7,466 nt of DNA, taken from Candidatus Peregrinibacteria bacterium. Lineage in GTDB: Bacteria > Patescibacteriota > Gracilibacteria > UM-FILTER-43-11. Positions 1 through 5,765 of the stretch are shown here, one piece after another. Numbering within the stretch: position 1 is the first letter of the stretch; each line of letters begins with the position of its first letter. The stretch spans positions 1 through 7,466 of the forward strand of contig JAFGNE010000018.1 of the NCBI GenBank assembly GCA_016927155.1, in the 5' to 3' direction. The notes under the pieces are model-generated. The model was not told the DNA's origin, searched no databases, and saw nothing but the letters and a program-made list of their open reading frames with translations. Made by a program: the position numbers and the translations under genes.

Positions 1-117
1 GTAAACCAAAGCGCCGAAGTCCCGCCATCACGGGGCAAAGCTGGCCGAAGAAACCCGTCCGGGGAGTAGAACGGCACGGAGAACAACCTCCGTCAGCAAA
101 GAAAAATCAAGCCCAAA

Positions 118-156
118 GCCTAGGTGGTACCCCCCGATAGACGTCGGGGCCGAGGC
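118..156 (+). promoter_or_regulatory. T-box antiterminator helix
   Basis: Helix A1 pairs 118-124 (GCCTAGG) with 150-156 (CCGAGGC), seven positions with a single A-G mismatch at 122/152. The seven-base bulge TGGTACC at 125-131 is the conserved tRNA acceptor-binding element. Helix A2 pairs CCCCGA (132-137) with TCGGGG (144-149) around a six-base loop. This matches the known T-box antiterminator architecture of A1, bulge and A2. Binding of the free ACCA end of uncharged tRNA to TGGT would stabilise this form over the terminator. Confidence 0.85.
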
Positions 157-182
157 ACTCTAATTGTAACGAGTGTTTTTTT
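153..182 (+). terminator. Attenuator (rho-independent) terminator of the ileS T-box
   Basis: CACTC (156-160) pairs with GAGTG (171-175) around a ten-base loop, followed directly by seven T (176-182). The stem can be lengthened through 153-155 pairing with the first T residues, using two G-U pairs. It shares positions 153-156 with the 3' strand of antiterminator helix A1, so the two folds are mutually exclusive. The core stem is only five base pairs and modest in GC, so basal termination may be leaky. Confidence 0.7.
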
Positions 183-224
183 ATGGCAAAAATCCTGTTT
201 AACTTTTAATCCCATTCATCAACC

Positions 225-3200
225 ATGTTCACTCCCGTAAACCCCAGACAGCCCTTCCCTGAAATGGAGGAATCCATCCTGAAATACTGGAAGAAAAACG
301 GCACGTTTAAAAAATCCATCGCGCAACGGAAGAAGGAATACGTTTTTTATGATGGCCCTCCGTTTGCCACAGGCCTGCCCCATTACGGCCATTTGCTGGC
401 CGGCACGCTGAAAGACGTGGTGCCGCGGTACTGGACGATGCGGGGATACAAAATCGAGCGCAACTGGGGCTGGGACTGCCACGGCCTGCCCGTGGAAAAT
501 ATTGTGGAAAAAGAGCTTAAATTGGGCAGCAAGACGGACATTGAAAAATTTGGGATCGATAAGTTCAATGAATCCTGCCGCTCGGTGGTGCTGCGCTATA
601 CCGAAGAATGGAAAAAAACCGTGGAACGCATGGGGCGCTGGGTGGACATGGAAAACGATTACAAAACCATGAACCCGGAGTACATGGAGAGCATCTGGTG
701 GGTTTTTAAAAGCCTTTGGGACAAGGGGTACGTTTATGAAGGGTACAAGGTAGTGCCTTATTGCCCCCGCTGCGCCACTCCCCTTTCAAACTTTGAAACA
801 AACCAGGGATACGCCGACAAACAGGACCCGGCTCTGACCGTCAAATTCGAACTGGAAAACGAACCCGGCACGTACCTGCTGGCCTGGACCACCACCCCCT
901 GGACGCTCCCCAGCAACCTCGCCGTGGCCGCCGGGCCGGAAATCACGTACGCGAAAATCAGGGACAGGAACGGCGAACAGTACATCATGGCGCTGGACCG
1001 CGTCCCGCATTATTACAAAAATCCCGACGAATATGAGGTGACAGGGGAATTTCTGGGAAAAAAAATGGACGGGTGGAAATACAAGCCCCTGCTCCCCTAT
1101 TTCGCGGATAAAAAAGAACCGCGCGCGTTTACCGTCACACTGGGTAACTTTGTAACTTTGGAAGACGGCACAGGACTGGTGCACATGGCCCCCTTCGGCG
1201 AAGACGACATGGCCACCCTCAAGGCGCTTGGTGTGGAAGCCGTTCACCCGTTGGACGCTGAATGCCGCTTTAACGAGCTGGTGCCGGAATACAAAGGCAT
1301 GACGGTGTTTGACGCCAACGCGCCGATCACCAAAAAGCTGAAGGATGAAAAAAAAGTCGTGCGCCACGAAACTTACAACCACAGTTATCCTTTCTGCTGG
1401 AGGTGCGACACGCCGCTCGTTTACCGCCCCATTTCCACCTGGTTCGTGAACGTGGAAAAGCTGAAGGACCAAATGATAGCAAATAATAAGGAGATCAACT
1501 GGATTCCAGACCATATTAAAGAAGGACGTTTTGGCAAATGGCTGGAAGGCGCCAGAGATTGGGCAATTTCACGCAATCGCTACTGGGGAGCGCCGCTGCC
1601 AATCTGGCGGAACACAGAAAACCCCGAAGACATGATTGTGGTCGGTTCCATCAAAGAACTGGAAGAACTTTCGGGTAAAAAGACGGAAGACCTGCACAAA
1701 CACTTTGTGGATAAAATCGTTATTGAAAAAAATGGTAAAACCTATGAACGCGTGCCAGAGGTGCTGGACTGCTGGTTTGAATCCGGCTCCATGCCCTACG
1801 CCCAGCTCCATTACCCCTTTGAGAATAAGAAAAAATTCGAGAATAACTTCCCGGCCGAGTTTATCGCCGAAGGGCTGGACCAGACGCGCGGCTGGTTCTA
1901 CACGCTCCATGTGCTTAGTAACGCGCTATTCGACAAACCCTCTTTCAAAAACTGCATCGTCAACGGCATTGTGCTGGCGGAAGACGGCCAGAAAATGAGC
2001 AAGCGCCTGAAAAATTATCCCGATCCGAATTTTATCCTGGATACCTACGGCGCGGACGCCCTGCGGTTTTACATGATGAACTCGCCCGTGGTGAAGGCCG
2101 ATGACATGCGTTTTTCCGAAAAAGGCGTGAACGACGTGGTGCGCAACATGATTTTGCCCATTTGGAACGCGTACAGCTTTTTTGTAACCTACGCGAATAT
2201 TGATAAATGGGAACCTTCCAAAAAAACAGCGGCTAGCAAAAATAAATTGGACCAGTGGATCCTCTCCCTGCTTTCCGACCTAATCGAAACCGAAGCGGCG
2301 CACATGGGGCAGTACGACCTGCAAAAAGCGAGCATGGCCATTTACGCGTTCGTGGACAGCCTCACCAATTGGTATATCCGCCGCTCCCGACGCAGGTTCT
2401 GGAAATCAGAAGACGATGGGGACAAAAAAATGGCTTACCAAACGCTGTATACCGTGCTCACCAGGCTTTGCCAGGTGATCGCGCCCTTTATGCCGTTTCT
2501 GGCTGAAGAAATCTACCGCAACCTGACCGGCGAGGAATCCGTGCATCTTACGGACTATCCGAAACCGGACAAAAAGGCGTGCGACGTGAATTTGATCGAA
2601 GAAATGTTCATAGCGAAAACCATTGTGAGCTTGGGGCTTGCGGGCCGTGCCAAGAAAAAAATAAAGGTGCGCCAGCCGCTCATTAAGGCCAAAGTAGCCC
2701 TGGGCGATCAATACGACAAATCCCTGGTGAAAGGCCAGATGGAAATCATCAAGGAAGAGCTGAACGTGAAAGAACTGGAACTCATCGAAAATCCGGCTGA
2801 TCTGGCGACGGTGATTGCCAAACCGAATGCTAAAATTCTTGGCCCCAAATACGGCAAGGACATGCAATCTATCATTCAGGCCGCCAAAAGCGGGCAATTC
2901 GAAAAACTAGCAAACGGAAATATCAAAGTCCTCACCTTTGAACTGACGCCAGAGGAAATTGAAATCGCCTACTCGAGCAAAGAAGGCTTTGACATTGAAA
3001 CTGATACCGGCATCCTGGTCGCTCTCGATACTACCATCACGCCTGAACTGGAACTGGAAGGCGAAGCGCGCGATCTTACGCGCCAAATTCAGGACATGCG
3101 AAAGTTGGCCAACTACAAAGTGGATGACCGCATCTCGCTCGCCCTCGTTGGCGCCAAACCGGAACTTTTGGCAAAATGGGGCGATTATATCAAATCGGAA

Positions 3201-3287
3201 ACTCTAGCGACTTCCATTGAGGCCGACATCGCCAAGCCGGACCAATCGGTGGAACTTGAAGAAATAACTATTAAAGTAAAACGTTAA
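225..3287 (+). CDS. ileS: Isoleucyl-tRNA synthetase, eukaryote-like type (complete)
   Basis: A cytosolic class Ia synthetase that charges tRNA-Ile with isoleucine. At 1020 residues it is complete and in the usual size range. Motifs seen: the HIGH-type signature HYGH at residues 53-56 after PPFATGLP; GWDCHGLPVE from 82; the CP1 editing-domain T-rich segment TTTPWTLP at 222-229 and HMAPFGEDD at 320-328, whose final Asp sits where the family's conserved editing Asp lies; CxxC pairs at C180/C183 and C391/C394, as in zinc-binding CP1 modules; and KMSKR at 590-594 followed by KNYPDP. NWYIRRSRRRFW marks the anticodon-binding helical domain, followed by a roughly 300-residue C-terminal region. HYGH, KMSKRLKNYPDP and the CxxC layout fit the eukaryote-like clade. 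Known members of that clade are often less sensitive to mupirocin, but resistance here is inference. The ATG at 225 is chosen because the family N-terminus (NPRQPFPEMEE) follows at once; no Shine-Dalgarno is visible. Regulation is by the upstream T-box. Confidence 0.97.
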   Translation: MFTPVNPRQPFPEMEESILKYWKKNGTFKKSIAQRKKEYVFYDGPPFATGLPHYGHLLAGTLKDVVPRYWTMRGYKIERNWGWDCHGLPVENIVEKELKLGSKTDIEKFGIDKFNESCRSVVLRYTEEWKKTVERMGRWVDMENDYKTMNPEYMESIWWVFKSLWDKGYVYEGYKVVPYCPRCATPLSNFETNQGYADKQDPALTVKFELENEPGTYLLAWTTTPWTLPSNLAVAAGPEITYAKIRDRNGEQYIMALDRVPHYYKNPDEYEVTGEFLGKKMDGWKYKPLLPYFADKKEPRAFTVTLGNFVTLEDGTGLVHMAPFGEDDMATLKALGVEAVHPLDAECRFNELVPEYKGMTVFDANAPITKKLKDEKKVVRHETYNHSYPFCWRCDTPLVYRPISTWFVNVEKLKDQMIANNKEINWIPDHIKEGRFGKWLEGARDWAISRNRYWGAPLPIWRNTENPEDMIVVGSIKELEELSGKKTEDLHKHFVDKIVIEKNGKTYERVPEVLDCWFESGSMPYAQLHYPFENKKKFENNFPAEFIAEGLDQTRGWFYTLHVLSNALFDKPSFKNCIVNGIVLAEDGQKMSKRLKNYPDPNFILDTYGADALRFYMMNSPVVKADDMRFSEKGVNDVVRNMILPIWNAYSFFVTYANIDKWEPSKKTAASKNKLDQWILSLLSDLIETEAAHMGQYDLQKASMAIYAFVDSLTNWYIRRSRRRFWKSEDDGDKKMAYQTLYTVLTRLCQVIAPFMPFLAEEIYRNLTGEESVHLTDYPKPDKKACDVNLIEEMFIAKTIVSLGLAGRAKKKIKVRQPLIKAKVALGDQYDKSLVKGQMEIIKEELNVKELELIENPADLATVIAKPNAKILGPKYGKDMQSIIQAAKSGQFEKLANGNIKVLTFELTPEEIEIAYSSKEGFDIETDTGILVALDTTITPELELEGEARDLTRQIQDMRKLANYKVDDRISLALVGAKPELLAKWGDYIKSETLATSIEADIAKPDQSVELEEITIKVKR

Positions 3288-3305
3288 ACCTGATAAAATT
3301 ATAAT
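3271..3305 (+). promoter_or_regulatory. Candidate promoter for the holin-like gene
   Basis: TTAAAG at 3271-3276, 17 bases, then an extended -10 TGATAAAAT (3291-3299). An exact TATAAT at 3300-3305 overlaps this AT-rich patch and is an alternative -10, but it has no good -35. It lies across the last codons of ileS and the gap. If used, the 5' leader would be under about 30 bases. Readthrough from ileS, 45 bases upstream, is equally possible. Confidence 0.4.
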
Positions 3306-3332
3306 AACCTTAAAAATCTTAATCATCCCATC

Positions 3333-3710
3333 ATGATCCGTCGAATTATTTTACACCTTATAGTAAACGCGGGCGCGCTTTATGCCGTCGTCCTGCTCCT
3401 TAAAGGCAATTTCCTCGTGAACGGCGGGATATCCGCTTATATTGTCATCGCGATCACTTTCGGGATCCTAAACAGCGTCCTGAAGCCCCTGCTTAAACTC
3501 GTCACCCTTCCTTTCATCTTCATGACGGCCGGTTTTTTCACATTTGCCATCAATATGTTTTTGGTGTGGTTCACCCAATATATTTTTGACGTTATCCAAT
3601 TCCGCGGTATCGGCCTCGCCATCCAGGGCGGCTGGGTAACCTATCTTTACGCGGGAGTGCTCATCGCGGTTGCCAACATGCTGATCCACTGGCTGCTCAA
3701 AAAGGACTGA
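3333..3710 (+). CDS. Holin-4 / YvlD-like four-helix membrane protein
   Basis: A small integral membrane protein of 125 residues, the usual size for the Phage_holin_4_2 (YvlD-like, 'mycobacterial 4 TMS phage holin') family. Hydrophobic segments lie at roughly residues 4-23, 33-49, 57-84 and 102-121. The central stretch NSVLKPLLKLVTLP (about 47-60), with paired Leu-Lys-Pro and a Pro before the third helix, is the recognisable family signature. It ends in a short positively charged tail (KKD). Despite the name, these proteins are common chromosomal genes, and no phage gene is nearby; the role is unknown and an envelope function is only inference. It follows ileS by 45 bases on the same strand and is closed by a strong terminator. 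The ATG at 3333 gives the expected N-terminal helix; no Shine-Dalgarno is present. Confidence 0.85.
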   Translation: MIRRIILHLIVNAGALYAVVLLLKGNFLVNGGISAYIVIAITFGILNSVLKPLLKLVTLPFIFMTAGFFTFAINMFLVWFTQYIFDVIQFRGIGLAIQGGWVTYLYAGVLIAVANMLIHWLLKKD

Positions 3711-3726
3711 ATAAAATCAAGTTAAT

Positions 3727-3758
3727 AAAAAGCGGCCGCCTGAGGCGGCCGCTTTTTT
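3727..3758. terminator. Strong bidirectional rho-independent terminator
   Basis: Nine GC pairs, 3732-3740 (GCGGCCGCC) with 3744-3752 (GGCGGCCGC), around a TGA loop. Five A (3727-3731) precede the stem and six T (3753-3758) follow it. The A and T runs let it serve both strands, fitting its place between the convergent holin-like and SIMPL genes. It begins 16 bases after one stop codon and ends 12 bases before the other. Confidence 0.95.
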
Positions 3759-3770
3759 GATTAGCAAAAA

Positions 3771-4526
3771 CTATTCAATCTCATAAGTCATATTGATGGT
3801 GACGGTGTATTCCTGCGAACCGGTTTGGATATCAGGGGCTGAACCTGCGGTGTCTTCGGCCATCATGGTTTTGGCGTAATAAACGGGCTGCGGCCGCGGA
3901 TAGTCATAGCCTTCGCTGAAAGTGTACACGCGGCCGAGGCTGACACCGGCGGCGTTTGCCATCACTTCCGCTTTTGCCTTGGCGGCGGCGAAGGCTTTTT
4001 CACGCGCTTCAGCCTTCGCTTTGCTGTCGTCATCCAAGCCAAAATTGAGGCCATACACATTATTGGCCCCCAAAGCTGTCGCGCCGTCAATTACATTATC
4101 CACCAGATCGAGGTTACGGATTTTTAAGGAGAGCGTCTGGTTCAGCTGATATCCGCTGATCACAGGCTTCCTGTTTTCGGGATAATAATATTGGGGATTC
4201 AGGTTGTACTGGGAAGTGGTCATGTCTTTTTCTTTAATCCCTAGCTCCTTCATCTTGGCGATGACCTGATTCATCTTGGCGGTATTGTCGGCAATCACCT
4301 GCTTCACAGTTTTTGCTTCGGAAAGGACGGAAACGTTGAGGGTGGCGAGATCCGGCACGACGGAAACTTTCCCTTCCCCTTGCACGGTAATCGTCCGCGC
4401 TTCGGGATGGGCGGTGGTATTAATATCCACACGCATAGGGTTGGCGCTGAAAAGCTGGATAATCAAAAAAACCGAAAGGATGGCCATAAGCCCTCCCGCG
4501 GTCAGGTTTAAAATCATTCGTGTCAT
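3771..4526 (-). CDS. SIMPL (DUF541) domain protein, membrane anchored or secreted
   Basis: A 251-residue protein. Residues 5-26 form one hydrophobic N-terminal segment (signal anchor or signal peptide; LFSANP after it could allow cleavage), so the rest should lie outside the membrane. The SIMPL domain fills about residues 44-250. It shows the family start ITVQGEGKVSVVPDLATL (46-61), then GYQLNQTLSLKIRNLDLVDNVID, LGANNVYGLNFGLDD, the Ala/Lys-rich helix AREKAFAAAKAKAEVMANAAG, and a C-terminal YTVTINMTYEIE strand. Relatives include E. coli YggE and Brucella BP26, which oligomerise; the molecular role of the family is not settled. The gene lies 45 bases downstream of the PilT-like gene on the same strand, so co-transcription is likely, though an extended -10 precedes it. 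The start at 4526 precedes the hydrophobic segment; Met4 is an alternative. No Shine-Dalgarno is seen. Confidence 0.93.
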   Translation of the reverse strand: MTRMILNLTAGGLMAILSVFLIIQLFSANPMRVDINTTAHPEARTITVQGEGKVSVVPDLATLNVSVLSEAKTVKQVIADNTAKMNQVIAKMKELGIKEKDMTTSQYNLNPQYYYPENRKPVISGYQLNQTLSLKIRNLDLVDNVIDGATALGANNVYGLNFGLDDDSKAKAEAREKAFAAAKAKAEVMANAAGVSLGRVYTFSEGYDYPRPQPVYYAKTMMAEDTAGSAPDIQTGSQEYTVTINMTYEIE

Positions 4527-4553
4527 GGTGAAAAAAATTAAGGATACAGCAAG

Positions 4554-4562
4554 ATTGTACCA
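4554..4562 (-). promoter_or_regulatory. Candidate extended -10 promoter for the SIMPL gene
   Basis: On the minus strand the sequence reads TGGTACAAT, an extended -10 (TGn plus a 5/6 match to TATAAT), about 28 bases before the start codon. No good -35 lies 16-18 bases upstream; TTGAAG occurs at a 20-base spacing inside the end of the PilT-like gene. It would give a leader of about 20 bases. Readthrough from the upstream gene is the alternative. Confidence 0.4.
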
Positions 4563-4571
4563 CAGCCGTCC

Positions 4572-5672
4572 TTATTCTTCTTCAATAAACCTCTTGACCG
4601 CATCGGGGTGTATTACCCCCTGTTCGGCAAGCTGGTAAGCGTACGCGTCCATCGTGATCATCCCGTCGCGCGCGCCGGCCTGCATGGCGGTTTTGAACTG
4701 CGCGAAATTGCCGCGCCGAATGATGTTGCGCACACCCGAATTCACAACTAAAAGTTCATAAATGGCCGCGCGTCCGGGCTTATCCGCGCGGGTCACAAGC
4801 TCTTGGCATAAAATGGCGACCAGGTTATCGGCCAGCCTTTCCATAGCTTGGGATTGCTGGTCTTGGGGATAAAGCCCGATCAGCCTTTCCAGCGTCTGGC
4901 GCGTGTCCTTGGTAGGAATGGAAGAAATGACCAAATGCCCCGTTTCCACCAAGGTCAGCACCTCATCCAAAGTCTGCACGTCATTGATCTCGCTCAGCAT
5001 GATCACATTCGGCGCCTCGCGTACGGCACTCCTCAAAGCGCTTCGCGTGGAAAGCGTGTCCTTGCCCACTTCACGCTGGGAAAAAATGGATTTTTTATCC
5101 TCAAATAAATATTCAATGGGGTTTTCAATAGTGATCACATGTTCCACAAAATTTTGGTTGATATACTCAAGCATCGACTGAATGCTGGTGGATTTCCCTG
5201 AACCCGCGGCGCCGCAGACGAGAACCAATCCCGCGCGCACAGGAAGCAATTTTTTGACTTCGGGCGGAACACCCAGCTCATCCATCGTGGGGAGGTTCTT
5301 GGAAATCATGCGCATGACGGCCGTCAGGTTTCCTCTTTGAAAATAGGCATTCACGCGGAAATTGACGCCGCTCGAATGGGCATAGGAAAAATCGAGCTCT
5401 TTTTGCGAAACAAGCCGTTCTTTGTCTTCTTTATCGGGGATCATGCCGTAAATCATGGATTCCGCTTCTTCTTTAGTGAGTTTTTCAAGGTTCTCGATAA
5501 AAACAAGGCGTCCGCCCACCTTAAGGGCCACGCGGCTGCCCGTGCCGAAATGGATATCGGAAGCTTCCTCTTCAATACAGAGGTTCACCAGCTGATCCAA
5601 CGTGATGCGGGCTGTTTTGGCCTCCGTTTTAGGGGAAGCCATTGGGACTGAAGCGGTCAGTTTTTGTTCCAT
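4572..5672 (-). CDS. pilT: PilT-like type IV pilus ATPase with altered catalytic boxes
   Basis: A cytoplasmic secretion-type (PilT/VirB11) ATPase of 366 residues, close to the usual PilT length, which normally powers pilus retraction. The N-terminal PAS-like domain (about 24-125) starts with LDQLVNLCIEEEASDIHF. The C-terminal RecA-like domain has Walker A GAAGSGKS (154-161), Asp-box region TIENPIEYL (181-189), Walker B region PNVIMLSEIND (221-231) and ETGHLV (243-248); it ends with GVRNIIRRG and GMITMDAYAYQL. Compared with classical PilT, the Asp box reads ENP instead of EDP, GEMRD reads SEIND, and the His box HTN reads PTK (253-255). The Walker A Lys and the Walker B Glu (E228) remain. Function is therefore secure at family level only; altered or weak activity is inference. 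A TTG at 5720 and an ATG at 5693 in the same frame overlap the promoter, so the ATG at 5672 (MEQKLTAS) is preferred. No other pilus gene is in the window. Confidence 0.9.
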   Translation of the reverse strand: MEQKLTASVPMASPKTEAKTARITLDQLVNLCIEEEASDIHFGTGSRVALKVGGRLVFIENLEKLTKEEAESMIYGMIPDKEDKERLVSQKELDFSYAHSSGVNFRVNAYFQRGNLTAVMRMISKNLPTMDELGVPPEVKKLLPVRAGLVLVCGAAGSGKSTSIQSMLEYINQNFVEHVITIENPIEYLFEDKKSIFSQREVGKDTLSTRSALRSAVREAPNVIMLSEINDVQTLDEVLTLVETGHLVISSIPTKDTRQTLERLIGLYPQDQQSQAMERLADNLVAILCQELVTRADKPGRAAIYELLVVNSGVRNIIRRGNFAQFKTAMQAGARDGMITMDAYAYQLAEQGVIHPDAVKRFIEEE

Positions 5673-5691
5673 AATTGTTTTTAATCTTTTC

Positions 5692-5720
5692 ATTATACCA
5701 AATTTTGCGCTTTTTTTCAA
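5692..5720 (-). promoter_or_regulatory. Promoter of the PilT-like gene (leftward)
   Basis: On the minus strand: TTGAAA (5715-5720), exactly 17 bases, then TATAAT (5692-5697) preceded by TGG, giving an extended -10. This is a near-ideal housekeeping sigma promoter. Transcription should begin near 5685, about 13 bases before the ATG at 5672. It therefore rules out the upstream in-frame starts, because the -35 element itself contains the TTG and the -10 overlaps the earlier ATG. Confidence 0.75.
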
Positions 5721-5732
5721 GAACGATATAAT
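5705..5732 (+). promoter_or_regulatory. Candidate promoter of alaS (rightward)
   Basis: An exact TATAAT lies at 5727-5732, with a weak -35 TTGCGC at 5705-5710 and 16 bases between them. The start point would fall near 5739, leaving a leader of about 27 bases before the ATG at 5766. The elements overlap the region of the opposing PilT-like promoter, so RNA polymerase is unlikely to occupy both at once. Confidence 0.6.
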
Positions 5733-5765
5733 GGGGTGGATTTACCCGTAACCCAAAAAAACACA

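Larger units (their letters stand above)
1..182 (+). promoter_or_regulatory. T-box riboswitch leader of ileS (isoleucine type, 5' end cut off)
   Basis: This is a tRNA-sensing transcription attenuator in the ileS 5' leader, on which uncharged tRNA-Ile should favour readthrough. Signs in order: GTAAACC at 1-7 resembles the 3' half of the conserved Stem I apical loop (GGUGNAA). ATC at 27-29, followed by a purine, is the best specifier codon candidate. AGTAGAACGG at 65-74 with CTCCGTCAGC at 88-97 resembles the conserved Stem II/IIA-B stretch, and 76-81 pairs perfectly with 88-93. The T-box core TGGTACC lies at 125-131. A terminator-like hairpin with seven T follows. TGGT can pair with a tRNA 3' end ACCA, matching the A discriminator base of tRNA-Ile. 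The 5' half of Stem I and the promoter lie outside the window. The antiterminator and core are seen directly, while the Stem I assignment is inferred from pattern. Only 42 bases separate the T run from the ileS start. Confidence 0.82.

Noticed and set aside
1..115. 3' end of a structural RNA such as RNase P RNA, suggested by GTAAACC at the left edge
   Set aside because: The conserved RNase P 3' motifs do not follow, while the T-box core and antiterminator do. The segment is better explained as T-box Stem I and II.
183..209. Eight-codon open frame (MAKILFNF) between the T-box terminator and ileS, with one Ile codon
   Set aside because: It is too short to distinguish from chance, has no ribosome-binding signal and only one isoleucine codon, so a leader-peptide attenuator is not supported; the T-box already explains the regulation.
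786..1514. Long open frame on the minus strand (242 codons) inside ileS
   Set aside because: It is antisense to an intact, motif-rich synthetase, has low-complexity Arg/Val/Phe-rich composition, and matches no family I recognise. It is a shadow of ileS codon usage.
2406..2897. 163-codon minus-strand frame inside ileS
   Set aside because: It is antisense to the IleRS anticodon-binding region, with no recognisable domain or promoter.
3333..3710. Holin-like gene as a sign of a prophage
   Set aside because: No lysin, integrase or structural phage gene is present; the family is common as an ordinary chromosomal membrane protein and the neighbours are housekeeping genes.
5673..5720. N-terminal extension of the PilT-like protein starting at TTG (5720) or ATG (5693)
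   Set aside because: The TTG is part of a near-ideal -35 box and the ATG overlaps the -10, so both lie upstream of the predicted transcription start. Family similarity begins only after residue 24 of the shorter form.
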